This document shows, in pieces, positions 27,993 to 38,049 of a stretch of DNA of 64,000 nucleotides. The DNA lies in contig NZ_JAODNI010000112.1 of NCBI RefSeq assembly GCF_025465255.1, positions 62,001 through 126,000 on the forward strand. The letters are read 5' to 3'. The notes below the pieces were generated by a model. That model was not told the origin of the DNA and searched no databases. It was given only the letters and a program-made list of their open reading frames with translations. A program made the position numbers and the translations under genes. The first letter of the stretch is position 1; every line of letters begins with the position of its first letter. The DNA comes from Pseudonocardia sp. (lineage in GTDB: Bacteria > Actinomycetota > Actinomycetes > Mycobacteriales > Pseudonocardiaceae).

Positions 27993-29879
27993 TCAGCTGC
28001 GGTCGAACTCGGCGTCGATCACGTCGTCGTCCGCGGCGGACGACTCGGACCGGTCATCGCTCGCCCCGGCCGGCTGACCGCCTCCGGCGGAGACGGTCTG
28101 CAGCCCGGCCAGCACACCCTGAAGCTCCTGGGTGAGCTCGCGGACCCGCTCGATCGGCGCCTGGTCCGACACCGCCTGCCGGGCGTCGGTCACCAGCATC
28201 TCCGCACGCGACCGCTCGTGGGGCGGGGCGGCGTCGCCGAGCTCGTCGAGCCGGCGCTGCACCTGGTAGGCGAGGGCGTCGAGCTCGTTGCGCGCGTCGA
28301 TCTCCTGCCGCAGCTCCTGGTCCGCCGCACGGTTGCGGTCGGCCTCCTGCACCATCCGGTCGACGTCGCCCGCGTCGAGGTTGGAGCTCTCCGAGATGGT
28401 GATGCCCTGTTCCTTGCCGGTGTCCTTGTCCCTGGCCGTCACGTTCAGGATGCCGTTGGCGTCGAGATCGAGGGTCACCTCCACCTGAGGTTCGCCGCGT
28501 GGCGCCGGCCGGATGTCGGTGAGCTGGAACCGGCCCAGCACTCGGTTGTCGGCCGCGCGCTCCCGCTCGCCCTGCAGCACCACGACGTCCACGGCGGGCT
28601 GGTTGTCCGCGGCGGTCGAGAACGTCTCGGCGCGCCGGGCCGGGATCGTGGTGTTGCGTTCCACGATGCGGGTCATCACGCCGCCCTGGGTCTCCACGCC
28701 CAGCGACAGCGGTGTGACGTCGAGCAGCAGCACGTCGGACACGTCGCCCTTGAGCACCCCGGCCTGGATCCCCGCGCCGACCGCGACGACCTCGTCGGGG
28801 TTGACCGTCATGTTCGGGTCCTTGCCGCCGGTGAGCCGCCGCACGAGGCTCTGGACGGCGGGGATCCGGGTGGAGCCGCCGACGAGGATGACCTCGTCGA
28901 TGTCGTCGGAGCTGACCTTCGCGTCGGACATGGCCCGCTTGACCGGCTCCATCGTGCGCTCGATCAGGTCCGAGGTGATCTGTTCGAACGTCGAACGCAT
29001 CAGCGTCGCCGTCAGGTGCTTCGGCCCGTTCTGGTCCGCGGTGACGAACGGCAGGTTCACCTGCGTCTGCGTCACCGAGCTCAGCTCGATCTTCGCCTTC
29101 TCGGCCGCCTCGTAGAGACGCTGCAGCGCCTGCGGGTCCTTGCGCAGGTCGATGCGGTTCTCCTTCTGGAACTCCTCGGCCAGGTGGTCGACGATCCGCC
29201 GGTCGAAGTCGTCGCCGCCGAGGTGGGTGTCCCCGGCCGTCGCCCGCACCTCCACGACGCCGTCGCCGACGTCGAGGATGCTCACGTCGAACGTGCCGCC
29301 GCCGAGGTCGAACACCAGCACGGTCTCGTGCTGCTGCTTGTCCAGCCCGTAGGCCAGCGCCGCCGCCGTCGGCTCGTTGATGATCCGCAGCACCTCGAGG
29401 CCGGCGATCTTCCCGGCGTCCCTGGTCGCGGTCCGCTGCGCGTCGTTGAAGTAGGCGGGGACCGTGATGACGGCCTCGTTGACCTTCTCGCCGAGGTGGC
29501 GCCCCGCGTCGTCGGCGAGCTTGCGCAGGATCATCGCGCTGATCTCCTCCGGGGCGTACAGCTTGCCCCGGACGCTGATCCGCGCGTTGCCCTGGTCGTC
29601 CGCCACCACGTCGTAGGTGACCTGCTCGGCCTCCTCGCGGATCTCGTCGAACTTGCGCCCGATGAAGCGCTTGACCGAGTGGATCGTGCCCTTCGGGTTG
29701 AGGATCGCCTGCCTGCGGGCCAGCTGGCCGACCAGCCGCTCGCCGTTCTCGGTGAACGCCACGACCGACGGGGTCGTGCGCTGCCCCTCGGCGTTGGGGA
29801 CGACGTCTGCCTCGCCGCCCTCCCACGCGGCGATCACGGAGTTGGTGGTGCCCAGGTCGATACCGGCGGCTCGCGCCAT
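27993..29879 (-). CDS. dnaK: DnaK (Hsp70) chaperone
   Basis: 628 residues from ATG 29879. N-terminal ATPase signatures: [56 protein letters not shown]. The substrate-binding domain and the C-terminal helical lid with [12 protein letters not shown] at the end complete it. It is the second gene of a ten-gene operon and lies two bases downstream of the general-stress membrane protein gene. Since the operon carries cbpA-cbpM rather than dnaJ1-hspR, this is likely a second, stress-specific chaperone set in addition to a housekeeping set elsewhere; that is inference. Confidence 0.97.
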   Translation of the reverse strand: MARAAGIDLGTTNSVIAAWEGGEADVVPNAEGQRTTPSVVAFTENGERLVGQLARRQAILNPKGTIHSVKRFIGRKFDEIREEAEQVTYDVVADDQGNARISVRGKLYAPEEISAMILRKLADDAGRHLGEKVNEAVITVPAYFNDAQRTATRDAGKIAGLEVLRIINEPTAAALAYGLDKQQHETVLVFDLGGGTFDVSILDVGDGVVEVRATAGDTHLGGDDFDRRIVDHLAEEFQKENRIDLRKDPQALQRLYEAAEKAKIELSSVTQTQVNLPFVTADQNGPKHLTATLMRSTFEQITSDLIERTMEPVKRAMSDAKVSSDDIDEVILVGGSTRIPAVQSLVRRLTGGKDPNMTVNPDEVVAVGAGIQAGVLKGDVSDVLLLDVTPLSLGVETQGGVMTRIVERNTTIPARRAETFSTAADNQPAVDVVVLQGERERAADNRVLGRFQLTDIRPAPRGEPQVEVTLDLDANGILNVTARDKDTGKEQGITISESSNLDAGDVDRMVQEADRNRAADQELRQEIDARNELDALAYQVQRRLDELGDAAPPHERSRAEMLVTDARQAVSDQAPIERVRELTQELQGVLAGLQTVSAGGGQPAGASDDRSESSAADDDVIDAEFDRS

Positions 29880-29881
29880 GA

Positions 29882-30415
29882 TCAGATCCTCCGCTCGAGC
29901 TTGCGCAGGGCCTCGTCGGCCACGTCGGCGTCGACCATCACCTCGTACCGGGAGGGAAGCATCGCCGAGACCGAGGAGAAGTCCCGCCTGCCTCGCTGCA
30001 TCGCATAGACGATCAGGCCCACGACCGCCCCGATCACGGCACCGAAGACCACGCCGTACAGCGCCAGCAACACCGCGTTGATCAGCGGGTTGACCCAGCT
30101 GAACAGACCGAAGATCCAGCCGATCAGGGCGCCGGGCACGGCGCCGCTCAGCGCGCCGCGCCAGAGGGCCCGGCCCCAGGTCATCTTGCCGACGACCTGT
30201 TCGACGACCTGCAGGTCGTGCCCGACGATCGACACCCGCTCGACCGGGAAGTCGAGGTCGGCCAACCGGTCGACGATCCGTTCGGCCGCGGCGTAGTCGG
30301 TCGTGGTGGCGATGGCTCGCCGGACAGGGGCATGGGACGGCGTGGTCGGCTCCGCGGCGGCACCGCTGGCACCGGGCGCGACCGCCGGCCCGACGGGGCT
30401 CGGCTGATCGGTCAT
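29882..30415 (-). CDS. General stress protein 17M-like membrane protein
   Basis: 177 residues from ATG 30415. After a Pro/Ala-rich start comes the alpha/beta domain ([39 protein letters not shown]), which resembles the YflT/GSP17M domain of general stress proteins. A Gly-rich hydrophobic region follows ([40 protein letters not shown]), likely two membrane helices or a glycine zipper, then a second alpha/beta half ([17 protein letters not shown]). It begins the chaperone operon. It may sense envelope stress for the chaperones, though no function is demonstrated in the family. Confidence 0.8.
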   Translation of the reverse strand: MTDQPSPVGPAVAPGASGAAAEPTTPSHAPVRRAIATTTDYAAAERIVDRLADLDFPVERVSIVGHDLQVVEQVVGKMTWGRALWRGALSGAVPGALIGWIFGLFSWVNPLINAVLLALYGVVFGAVIGAVVGLIVYAMQRGRRDFSSVSAMLPSRYEVMVDADVADEALRKLERRI

Positions 30416-30714
30416 GGCTGGGCTCCTGGAGTAGTGGTCGGCCGGCGACCTGTTCGCCGGGTGGATGTCGGGTCGGGAGGCGGACCGGGGGTCCCCCTCG
30501 GTCTCCTCGCTCTGTCGCGGGGTCTCGGGCGGGTCCGTCCACACGGCGTCCTGCGAGGGCCGGTGGTGCCCGGCACTGCGCCCGTGCGGTCGAGCCGTAG
30601 GTACACGATGGCAGCGCAGCCGCTGCGGCGAACGGGTCCCGCGGGGCAACCTTCGTGCGGCCGTTGGCCCCACGGGGCCGGTGCCGGTCCGGCCGGACGT
30701 CGATCGCGGTCCGG
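30416..30714 (-). promoter_or_regulatory. Leader and probable promoter region of the chaperone/redox operon
   Basis: About 300 bases upstream of the first operon gene. I see no CIRCE (GCACTC-N9-GAGTGC) or HAIR (CTTGAGT-N7-ACTCAAG) element. On the minus strand a GAAGG / CCGTT pair spaced about 17 apart near 30634-30655 is reminiscent of a SigH/SigR promoter (GGGAAY-N18-GTT) but incomplete. A GGCCCCACGGGGCC palindrome near 30665 may belong to the terminator of the protease gene that ends at 30715. Control of this operon cannot be assigned to a known repressor from this sequence. Confidence 0.4.
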
Positions 30715-31806
30715 TCATCCGCTCGGCAGCTCGCCGAGGGTCACCGGCACGGTCGTCGGACCGCCCGGCGGGCGCACGAACGTCACCCGCACGACGTCGC
30801 CCGGGCGGTGCTCGGCCAGGGCTTTCTGGAGTTGCTGGGCTTCCTTGACCTCCGTCGCGTCGATCATGGTGATGATGTCCCCGTCGCGGATGCCGGCGTT
30901 CGCCGCGGGGCCGCCGGGCTGTACGGCCGCCACCCCGACACCGGCGGGCTGCCCGCTGTCGTCGGTGACCGTGACCGCCGACAGGCCGAGGGCGGCGCGC
31001 CGGGAGTCGACGACCCTGCCGTTGTCCACGATCTGGCGGGCCAGGTCGGTGGCCAGGTCGCTGGGCACGGCGAACCCGATGCCCGGCGCGGCGCCGCCCG
31101 CCTCGGGGTTCACCGCGGCCAGCGTCGGGATGCCGATGACCTCACCGTTGAGGTTGACCAGCGCCCCGCCGCTGTTCCCCGGGTTGATCGCTGCGCTGGT
31201 CTGGATCGCGTCGCGCAGCACGGCGCCGGGCGAGTTCGGCCCGGCCGGCTCGCTCACGGTGCGCCCGAGCGCCGAGACGATCCCGTCGGTCACGCTGCTG
31301 TCGAGCCCGAACGGGTTGCCCATCGCGATCACGATGTCGCCGACCACGAGGTCCGACGACCGGCCGAAGGCGGCGGGCCGCACCGGTGGCGCCCCGGTCA
31401 GCTTGATCACCGCGAGGTCGTCGGGCGGCCAGGAGGCCACCAGGGCCGCGGGATAGGTCGCGGTGCCGGAGGGCAGCCGCACCTGGAAGCTGGTCGAGCT
31501 CCCGACGACGTGCGCGTTGGTCAGGACGTGCCCCGCGCTGTCGAAGACCACCCCGGAGCCGAGGCCGCTGCCGGTGCTGATCTCCACGACGGACGGCAGC
31601 GCCCGGGTCGCGGCCTGGGCGTAGTCCTGCTCGAGCAGCTCGGCTACCCGGGCCGGGGGGGCGTCGGGCGCGGACGGGGCGTTCCCCACCGTGGTGCAGG
31701 CCGTCGTCCCCGCCACGACCGCGGCGCACAGGGCGGGCACCACCGCGCGGCGCCGCCGTCCGGGCCGGCGGCGGGTGGCGGTCCCGGCGCGGTCGTGGGT
31801 CCTCAC
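30715..31806 (-). CDS. Trypsin-like serine protease with PDZ domain (HtrA/DegP-like lipoprotein)
   Basis: 363 residues from GTG 31806, which overlaps the AraC stop. An N-terminal Arg-rich stretch and a hydrophobic segment [18 protein letters not shown] form a probable lipoprotein signal (lipobox near AGTTAC). The catalytic triad is visible as [13 protein letters not shown] (His), [12 protein letters not shown] (Asp) and [20 protein letters not shown] (Ser). The C-terminal PDZ domain ([40 protein letters not shown]) binds exposed C-termini. This enzyme would degrade or refold proteins in the envelope. It is coupled to the AraC regulator upstream, an unusual pair. Confidence 0.93.
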   Translation of the reverse strand: MRTHDRAGTATRRRPGRRRRAVVPALCAAVVAGTTACTTVGNAPSAPDAPPARVAELLEQDYAQAATRALPSVVEISTGSGLGSGVVFDSAGHVLTNAHVVGSSTSFQVRLPSGTATYPAALVASWPPDDLAVIKLTGAPPVRPAAFGRSSDLVVGDIVIAMGNPFGLDSSVTDGIVSALGRTVSEPAGPNSPGAVLRDAIQTSAAINPGNSGGALVNLNGEVIGIPTLAAVNPEAGGAAPGIGFAVPSDLATDLARQIVDNGRVVDSRRAALGLSAVTVTDDSGQPAGVGVAAVQPGGPAANAGIRDGDIITMIDATEVKEAQQLQKALAEHRPGDVVRVTFVRPPGGPTTVPVTLGELPSG

Positions 31807-32783
31807 CCCGTACGTCCGACGTGCAGCGTCTCCGCCGGCGACCGGCCGTACACGCGCCCATAGTCTTCGGTGAAGCGGCCCGGGTCGTCGAAGCCCCAGC
31901 GACCGGCGACCCCGTCCACGGAGGTCTCGTCGTCCGAGCCGTCCCGCAGATCGTGGTACGCACGCTCCAGCCGGACCCGGCGCAGGTAGGTCATCGGAGG
32001 CCACCCGACGTGCCGGAGGAACCCCTCGTACAGGGAACGCTCGCTCACCCCGCTCGCGCGCGCGAGCAGCGCCGGGGTGAACGGGTACTCCGGCTGGTCG
32101 TGCATGGTCTCGGTCGTCCGGTGCACCGGCTCCAGGCACCACGAGTGGACGGGGCGCTCCATCTCGGCGCGGTCGCGGTGGTCGGCCGCGGCCAGCAGCC
32201 CTTCGACGACCGCGTCGTGCAGCGGCGCGGCGACCAGCGGGTTCCTCAGGACGGGGCTGCGTGCCTCCGCGGCAGCGCAGAGCAGCTGCACCAGCCGGGC
32301 CCATCGCATGCCGGCGGGAGCCCGCAGGTCCATGCTCGCCTCGGGGTCGAGCGGGTGGCCGGGCGAGTGCCCGAGCAGCTCGAGCAGCGTGTCGTCGAGC
32401 GCGTCCCGGTCGATCCGCACGGTGTAGGCCGAGTACCCGTCGCCGATCGTCATGCTGACGTCGCCCACGTCCTGGCAGATCACCGCGCGTCCGGGGAACG
32501 CCTCGGTGGACTCCGACCGGTGCTCGACCTGCTTGACGCCGGTGTCGGGGAGGTCGACCGAGAAGCAGGTCTGCAGGTCCGACGTGCCGGTCCGGACGGC
32601 AGCGCCGGACCGGTACCGGACCACGCTCACCGCGCCGAATTCCACGCCGTCGAACCGGACGTCGTAGGGCGTTCGCCGATCCACCATGTCGAGACGGGTC
32701 GTGGAGCCGTCCCGGCCGACGTCGGCCTTCGCGTGGTCGAGGTCGTCCTCGTGGAACGAGATGTAGTTCGCGGTCCCCACCAT
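31803..32783 (-). CDS. AraC-family transcriptional regulator
   Basis: 326 residues. The N-terminal half (VEFGAVSVVRYRSGAAVRTG, FPGRAVICQDVGDVSMTIGD) matches the AraC-binding-like domain used for ligand sensing. The C-terminal double helix-turn-helix shows LLARASGVSERSLYEGFLRH and LRRVRLERAYHDLRDGS, then the second HTH with VAGRWGFDDPGRFTEDYGRV and YGRSPAETL. Its stop overlaps the GTG of the lipoprotein protease, so it is probably co-transcribed and may control the protease. No ligand can be named. Confidence 0.92.
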   Translation of the reverse strand: MVGTANYISFHEDDLDHAKADVGRDGSTTRLDMVDRRTPYDVRFDGVEFGAVSVVRYRSGAAVRTGTSDLQTCFSVDLPDTGVKQVEHRSESTEAFPGRAVICQDVGDVSMTIGDGYSAYTVRIDRDALDDTLLELLGHSPGHPLDPEASMDLRAPAGMRWARLVQLLCAAAEARSPVLRNPLVAAPLHDAVVEGLLAAADHRDRAEMERPVHSWCLEPVHRTTETMHDQPEYPFTPALLARASGVSERSLYEGFLRHVGWPPMTYLRRVRLERAYHDLRDGSDDETSVDGVAGRWGFDDPGRFTEDYGRVYGRSPAETLHVGRTG

Positions 32784-32839
32784 TGACCGTTCACTCCCTC
32801 CGGGTGGAGCCGGGCGACGGGCGTACCGTGCACGACCGG

Positions 32840-33217
32840 CTACGTCTGGGCGTCGATCAGTGCGGCGTACTCGAGACCGAGCTGGCTGAGCACGTCGTCG
32901 AACTCCCCCGCGCTGACGGCGTCGGGGATCACGGAGAGCACGGCGGCGGTCGCGGCGGCCGCGTCCGCCGGGTCGATGCCGGAACGCTGCACGACCCGGC
33001 GCGTGAACTCCGAGACGTCGAAGCCCTGCGCCTCCTCCTGCGGTGGGATGAGATCCTCCTGCAACCCCTTGGGCAGCTGAGCGCGCAGGTCCTCGGCCTC
33101 GCCGCCGCTCAGGCGCTCGGAGAGCGTCCGCAGTACGGCGTGCGTGAGCGACTCGGCCTCGTCGCGCGGCAGGCCGGCGCGTTCGCTGACCGCATCGATG
33201 AACTCGTCGTACTTCAT
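32840..33217 (-). CDS. DUF2267 family protein (paralogue of the 4.3-kb gene)
   Basis: 125 residues from ATG 33217 with GGAGGTG just upstream. MKYDEFIDAVSERAGLPRDE and SLTHAVLRTLSERLSGGEAE are nearly identical to the paralogue at 4.3 kb, followed by a second unit, FDVSEFTRRVVQRSGI, and a C-terminal extension FDDVLSQLGLEYAALIDAQT absent from the paralogue. Function unknown. It lies between the AraC regulator and the divergent methyltransferase gene. Confidence 0.9.
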   Translation of the reverse strand: MKYDEFIDAVSERAGLPRDEAESLTHAVLRTLSERLSGGEAEDLRAQLPKGLQEDLIPPQEEAQGFDVSEFTRRVVQRSGIDPADAAAATAAVLSVIPDAVSAGEFDDVLSQLGLEYAALIDAQT

Positions 33218-33393
33218 CTTCACCTCCTCCGCGGAGGTGCCAGCGTGGCTGGTCGCTCCCGGCCGGGGCACCGGCCTGATGCGCCCAACCGGGGGCGCGC
33301 GTCTCGACTCGGCAGAACCACGCGGCGGCGGTCCTTCCCCGCCCTCGACACGCGTCCGCGCTCGGACACGGTCCCTCTGGAATCGTGGGCAGG

Positions 33394-34244
33394 ATGAGCA
33401 GTGATCATCCTGTCGACCCGTCGAACGCGGCCCGGTCCGCCAACTGGGACGGCGACGGAGGCGTCTTCTGGGCTGCCCACGCCGACCGCTTCGACGAGGG
33501 GGTGGCCGCCTACCGCGAGCCCTTCCTGGCGGCTGCGGCGATCGCCGACGGGGCGACGGTGCTCGACGTCGGATGCGGAAACGGCAGGGTCACGATCGAA
33601 GCAGCTCGACGCGCCGGTTCCGGATCGGCGCTGGGGGTGGATCTGTCCTCGGAGATGCTCGGAGTCGCACGTCGCCGCGCCGAGATCGAGCGGGTGCCGA
33701 ACCCGACCTTCCTGCTCGCCGACGCACAACTCCACCCGTTCCCGGCCGAGTCCTTCGACCTCGTCGTGAGCCGGCACGGGACGATGTTCTTCGGTGATCC
33801 GGTCGCCGCGTTCCGCAATCTCGCGCGGGCGCTCCGCCCGGGAGGCTGTCTCGTCCTGTTGACCTGTCAGCGGTGGGAGCACAACGAGTGGCTCCGCGCC
33901 TTCCGTACCGCCTCGACGCAGGCCGCGGTCTGCCCGTCCCGCCGACGACCACGCCGAGTCCTCTCGCGCTGAGCGACCCCGAGCGCGTGAGGTCGCTGCC
34001 CACGGTCGCCGGCTTCTCCGACGTCCGTCTGCGGGGCCTCACCGCGCCGATGTACTTCGGTGCCGATCCCGACGACGCCTTCCGGTTCGTCTCCGCCCAG
34101 AACGCCGGGACGGTGCGGGACCTGGACCCGGACGACAGGAGTAGCGCGCTCGGCGCGCTGCGCGCGAGCCTGGTCGATCACCACCTCGCCGGTGGCGTGT
34201 ACTACGAGTCCGCGGCCTGGCTCGTCGAGGCCCGGCGACCCTGA
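33394..34244 (+). pseudogene. Frameshifted class I SAM-dependent methyltransferase
   Basis: ATG 33394 opens a methyltransferase: WDGDGGVFWAAHADRFDEGV, motif I ATVLDVGCGNGRVTIEAAR, GVDLSSEMLGVARRRAEI and DLVVSRHGTMFFGD, with LRPGGCLVLLTC. This frame breaks after WLRAFRTASTQAAVCP. In the next frame the sequence carries on as LDAGRGLPVPPTTTPSPLAL then VAGFSDVRLRGLTAPMYFGA, DDAFRFVSAQNAGTVRDLDP and YYESAAWLVEARRP to TGA 34244. One base is missing around 33911-33914 (a run of GCCTCGACG). A sequencing error would also explain this, because both halves retain good codon use. Confidence 0.8.
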
Positions 34245-34561
34245 TCCGGCCACGAGGCGAGCGTCATCCGGCGATTCACCCTCCGCTGCGGCGAACCGCT
34301 CGACGACCGGCCGCCGAGCGAACCGGACGTGGTCGGCGCAACGGGACGATCCCTCACCACATACACCCGCTCGGGTGGACCATGGCATCGTCTGGAACTG
34401 TGCTCGGAGGCGGAACGGCAGCGGCGCGAGCGGCCCTGCCCGGGCTGAGCGCCGCGATCGGTCCCGCCTCGCCCCCGAGGTCCGGTGGACCGGCGGCCGG
34501 CTGCCCGGTTCGGGCGCGGCGGGCGACACCGTCGCCGCGGCCGGAGTCAGGAGAGGTGCCC
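34245..34561. other. Gap between methyltransferase remnant and MprF-like gene
   Basis: 317 bases. An open frame from ATG 34382 joins the next gene but encodes an Ala/Gly/Pro-rich stretch with no resemblance to known proteins; the preferred start is ATG 34562, which has AGGAGAG upstream. There is no hairpin of note and no RNA gene. The region probably holds the promoter of the MprF-like gene. Confidence 0.4.
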
Positions 34562-36352
34562 ATGTCCCGCGCTGACGCTCCTGCCCCCGACGAACGCCGA
34601 AGGACACCGGAGGCACCCGATCCGGGCGCCCGCGGTCGTCGCATCGCCGGCGCCGCGGCCGTGCGCACGGTCGTGTGGTCGACCCGGCTCGTCGCCCTGC
34701 TGACCATCGTCTCGACCGTGTTCCCCGGGCCCCGCCGGATGCTCACCCCTGAGCTGCGGAGCTCGCTCGGCCTGCCTCCGACGATCGGTCTCGCGGGTGT
34801 CGTCATCGCCCTGGTCGCCGGCGTCGGGCTGCTGCTGGCGGCCACCGGGCTGCGCCGTCGCAAGCGGCGCGCGTGGCAGCTGGGCGTCGTCGTCACGGCG
34901 GTGCTCGCGGTCGCCGACGCGACGCGCGGCATCGCGACCCGGCACGGGTACTTCGCGGCCGCGGCCGCGGCCCTGCTGTGCGCGGCCCTGCTCTTCAACC
35001 GGCGGTGGTTCGTCGCGCGCCCGGATCCGCACGGTCTCGTGCGGGCCGTCGTCCTGTTCGCGCAGTTCGCGGCGGCCGGGTTCGGGCTGGTCTGGCTGCT
35101 GCTGGCGATCAACGGCCGTCGGCTCGAGGGCCGCCCCGGCGCGCTCGACGAGGCGACCCACGCGGCGCTGTCGCTGGTCGGCGTCAGCGGTCCCGTGCAG
35201 TTCCGGGTGGACTGGCTCGACGACCTGACCGCCACAGCCGGCCTGACCTTCGGCGTCGTGGCCGTCGTGGTGGCCGGCTACCACCTGCTCCGTTCTGCCG
35301 AACCCCGTCCGGGGCAGAGCGCGGAGGACTCCGAACGGCTCCGTGCACTGCTGGCCAAGGACCGCGATCCGGAGTCCCTGGGCTATTTCGCGCTCCGCCC
35401 GGACAAGGCCGTGGTCCTCGCCCCGGGCGGCCACGCGGCCGTCGCCCACCGGGTGCTCGCCGGCGTCGCGCTGGCCTCCGGCGACCCGCTCGGCGACACC
35501 GGAGCATGGCCCGGCGCGATCGAGGCGTACCTGGCCGAATGCGTCGAGCACGGCTGGACCCCGGCGGTGCTCGCGTGCTCGGAACGCGGGGCGACCGCCT
35601 ACGCCAAGGCGGGCCTGGACGCGCTCGAGCTCGGCGACGAAGCCGTCCTGTCGACGGACACCTTCACCCTCGACGGCCGTCCGATGAAGGGCGTCCGCCA
35701 GGCACACGCCCGTATCGTCCGCGCCGGGTACACGGTGCGCGTCCGTCGCTGCGGGGAGCTCGACGACCAGGAGCGGGCCGCCCTCGCCGAGCTCGCCGCG
35801 AGCTGGCGCGGGGACGCCACCGAACGCGGCTTCTCGATGGCATTGTCCCGGGTGGCCGAGCCGCAGGACCCGGCCGCCGTGCTGGTCACCGCCCACGGCC
35901 CGGACGGCGCCGGCGGTGATCGGGTCCGCGGGCTGCTCCAGCTCGTCCCCTGGGGCGCCGACGGCCTGTCGCTCGATCTCATGCGCCGCGCTCCGGACAC
36001 CGAGAACGGGGTGACCGAGGCGATGATCGTCGAGCTGATGAGGGCCGCCGAGGGTCTCGGCGTGGCTCGTGTGTCGCTCAACTTCGCCTTGTTCAGGGCC
36101 GCTCTCGAACGCGGCGAGCGCATCGGTGCGGGGCCGGCCACCCGGCTGTGGGCGAAGCTCCTGCGCCTCGGCTCGCGCTGGTGGCAGATCGACAGCCTCT
36201 ACCGGTTCAACGCCAAGTTCTCCCCGGCCTGGACGCCGCGCTACCTCGTCTTCCCGCTGGTCCGCGACGTGCCACGAATCCTGCTGGCCGCGCTGGAGGC
36301 GGAAGGCTTCGGCGGCCGGCCGCCGGCTCTGCTCCGCCTCCTGCGCCGCTGA
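34562..36352 (+). CDS. MprF-like membrane protein with DUF2156 domain (phosphatidylglycerol aminoacyl-transferase-like)
   Basis: 596 residues from ATG 34562. The N-terminal third has about six hydrophobic helices (LVALLTIVSTVFPG; VVIALVAGVGLLLAATGL; LGVVVTAVLAVADATR; VVLFAQFAAAGFGLVWLLLA; TFGVVAVVVAGYHLL). The C-terminal half is the GNAT-fold DUF2156 domain: LGYFALRPDKAVVLAPGG, WTPAVLACSERGATAYAKAG, the substrate-binding VRQAHARIVRAGYTVRVRRC, and FNAKFSPAWTPRYLVFP near the end. In MprF and LysX this domain transfers aminoacyl groups from tRNA to phosphatidylglycerol. Here no tRNA synthetase domain is attached, so aminoacyl-tRNA would have to come from the cell pool. The substrate is unproven. 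Confidence 0.9.
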   Translation: MSRADAPAPDERRRTPEAPDPGARGRRIAGAAAVRTVVWSTRLVALLTIVSTVFPGPRRMLTPELRSSLGLPPTIGLAGVVIALVAGVGLLLAATGLRRRKRRAWQLGVVVTAVLAVADATRGIATRHGYFAAAAAALLCAALLFNRRWFVARPDPHGLVRAVVLFAQFAAAGFGLVWLLLAINGRRLEGRPGALDEATHAALSLVGVSGPVQFRVDWLDDLTATAGLTFGVVAVVVAGYHLLRSAEPRPGQSAEDSERLRALLAKDRDPESLGYFALRPDKAVVLAPGGHAAVAHRVLAGVALASGDPLGDTGAWPGAIEAYLAECVEHGWTPAVLACSERGATAYAKAGLDALELGDEAVLSTDTFTLDGRPMKGVRQAHARIVRAGYTVRVRRCGELDDQERAALAELAASWRGDATERGFSMALSRVAEPQDPAAVLVTAHGPDGAGGDRVRGLLQLVPWGADGLSLDLMRRAPDTENGVTEAMIVELMRAAEGLGVARVSLNFALFRAALERGERIGAGPATRLWAKLLRLGSRWWQIDSLYRFNAKFSPAWTPRYLVFPLVRDVPRILLAALEAEGFGGRPPALLRLLRR

Positions 36353-37020
36353 GCGGGACGCCGCGGCGGGACGCGCAGGTGAGCGGGAGGCAGGAGGAGC
36401 CGGGCCGCCGTGGCCACGGTCAGCGTGTTCGGGACGATGGCCGCCGACGTGGGTCAGTGCACCGTGCAGGTGCAGAACGGCTGGCGGCACGAGAAGCACG
36501 GGGGCCTGTTCCGACAGCACCCGCATCCGCAGTCCTCGGGTGAATGCGCCCGCACCTCGTACGCGTCCCGGGGGTCGAACCCGCGCCGACAGGTCGAGCA
36601 CGTGACGGGCTCGACTCGCGCGGGGACGTCCATGGCGCCCATCTTCACCACGACGGCGCCGCCTCGACAGGGGTCTACCCCGACAGGGGTGCCCCGGACC
36701 GCCGCCGGCGACCGATCCGCGCGGTGCGCGGTCCCCGATTCGAGGTTTCGATCGGCAGCGCGTGAGCATGCTGCCGGACAGGAACTGGATTGGTGCGCGC
36801 ACTCGACAGTTCCCAGGTCCGGCCGGTAAGGCAGATTGCCGGCCGGACCGACTCATCGACACAGCCGCATGTGACGCGGGCAACGCCGATGGCCGGGCTA
36901 TCGATCACGCGGAGCGGCTACCTCGCTCCCGACACCACGCCGAGCTCGCTGTCCCCTCGACCCCGTGCGGAAGACGACGTCGCCTCCGACCGGCCGGCAC
37001 CCCCCGACCCGAAGGACGCC
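36353..37020. other. Intergenic stretch with a Cys-rich minus-strand reading frame
   Basis: 670 bases between two plus-strand genes. Apart from the Cys-rich frame on the minus strand (listed separately), I see no convincing gene. An open frame runs into the hydrolase from 36790 but has low-complexity content and an in-frame ATG start at 37021 is preferred. A short T-arm-like GGTTCGACCCC sequence near 36570 on the minus strand is not part of a tRNA. Confidence 0.4.
36454..36651 (-). CDS. Candidate Cys-rich small protein
   Basis: 65 residues from ATG 36651. It contains eleven Cys in short spacings: VTCSTCRRGFDPRDAYEVRA, HSPEDCGCGCCRNRPPCFSC and RQPFCTCTVH. The spacing could bind two zinc ions or an iron-sulfur cluster, or form disulfides. 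No domain is recognised. Rivals are a chance frame; Cys-dense content is rare in shadow frames because TGC/TGT would have to recur, which favours a real product. It lies opposite a plus-strand open frame without features. Confidence 0.4.
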   Translation of the reverse strand: MVKMGAMDVPARVEPVTCSTCRRGFDPRDAYEVRAHSPEDCGCGCCRNRPPCFSCRQPFCTCTVH

Positions 37021-38049
37021 ATGCCCCTGCTCCCCCGACCCGGCCCCGCACGCTCCGAACCGGTGCGGCGGACCCGCCGGCTCCGCTGCGGCACCCGACC
37101 GGCCCCGGCCGCGCCCGTCACCCGCCACGAGATCACCCTCCACGACCAGCAGGTGACCTTCCTGGAGACGGGGGAACGCAGCGGCGGACCGACGGTGGTG
37201 CTGCTGCACGGGCTGGCGAGCAGCTCGGCGACCTGGCTGCCGGTCCTGCCCCTGCTCGGCCGCCACGCCCACGTCATCGCGCCGGACCTGCTCGGCCACG
37301 GCGAATCGGCCAAACCCCGCAACGGCGACTACTCCCTCGGCGCCTACGCCGCCGGTCTGCGCGACCTCCTCGTCGCGTTGCACCTGGACGGCGCCACCGT
37401 GGTGGGGCACTCGTTCGGCGGTGGCGTCGCGATGCAGTTCGCCTACCAGTTCCCCGAGCTCACCGAACGGCTCGTCCTCGACGCCAGCGGCGGGCTCGGC
37501 CCGGACGTGAGCATCGCCCTGCGCGCCGCGAGCCTGCCCGGCACCGCGACGGTGCTCCGGGTGCTGAACGCCCTCACCCCGCGCAGGTTCGCCGACCTCG
37601 CGCACCGGGCCGTCCGCACCGTTCCGGGTGTACCGATCGCCGACCTCGACGAACTGGCCCGCGCCCTCACCTCCTTCGCCGACGACGGCGCGCGCGGCGC
37701 GTTCGTCCAGACGGTGCGCAGCGCGCTGAACTGGTCCGGACAACGCCTCGACGGCAACGGCAGGCTCTACCTGCTCGCCGACGTGCCGGTCCTCCTCGTC
37801 GGCGGCACCGCCGACGCGGTCATCCCGCTCGCCCACACCACCGCCGCCCACGACCGGATGCCGGGAAGCCGGCTCGAGATATTCGACGACACCGGGCACT
37901 TCCCGCATTCCGAGCACCCGGCGCGGTTCGCCGGCGTACTCCTCGACTTCCTCCGCACCACCAGCCCGGCGCACGCCGACGTCGACTCGTTCCGGCGGCA
38001 ACTGCTGGCGAAGGGTCCACGACCCGCAGCCGACGTGGTGCCGGCGTGA
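37021..38049 (+). CDS. Alpha/beta hydrolase
   Basis: 342 residues from ATG 37021. The fold signatures are VVLLHGLASSSATWLPVLPL (oxyanion hole HG), DLLGHGESAKPRNGDY, the nucleophile elbow VVGHSFGGGVAMQFAYQ (Ser), LLVGGTADAVIPLAHT (Asp) and IFDDTGHFPHSEHP (His). The central lid region (RFADLAHRAVRTVPGV) is variable, so the ester, epoxide or other substrate cannot be named. It is alone on its strand between two intergenic stretches. A Pro/Arg-rich N-terminus of 40 residues precedes the catalytic domain and has no signal-peptide pattern. Confidence 0.92.
   Translation: MPLLPRPGPARSEPVRRTRRLRCGTRPAPAAPVTRHEITLHDQQVTFLETGERSGGPTVVLLHGLASSSATWLPVLPLLGRHAHVIAPDLLGHGESAKPRNGDYSLGAYAAGLRDLLVALHLDGATVVGHSFGGGVAMQFAYQFPELTERLVLDASGGLGPDVSIALRAASLPGTATVLRVLNALTPRRFADLAHRAVRTVPGVPIADLDELARALTSFADDGARGAFVQTVRSALNWSGQRLDGNGRLYLLADVPVLLVGGTADAVIPLAHTTAAHDRMPGSRLEIFDDTGHFPHSEHPARFAGVLLDFLRTTSPAHADVDSFRRQLLAKGPRPAADVVPA

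Noticed and set aside
30416-30714. CIRCE or HAIR heat-shock operator for the DnaK operon
   Set aside because: No GCACTC-N9-GAGTGC or CTTGAGT-N7-ACTCAAG sequence is present.
36560-36590. T-arm-like GGTTCGACCCC resembling a tRNA 3' half
   Set aside because: No acceptor, anticodon or D arm could be folded around it and it lies within a Cys-rich reading frame.
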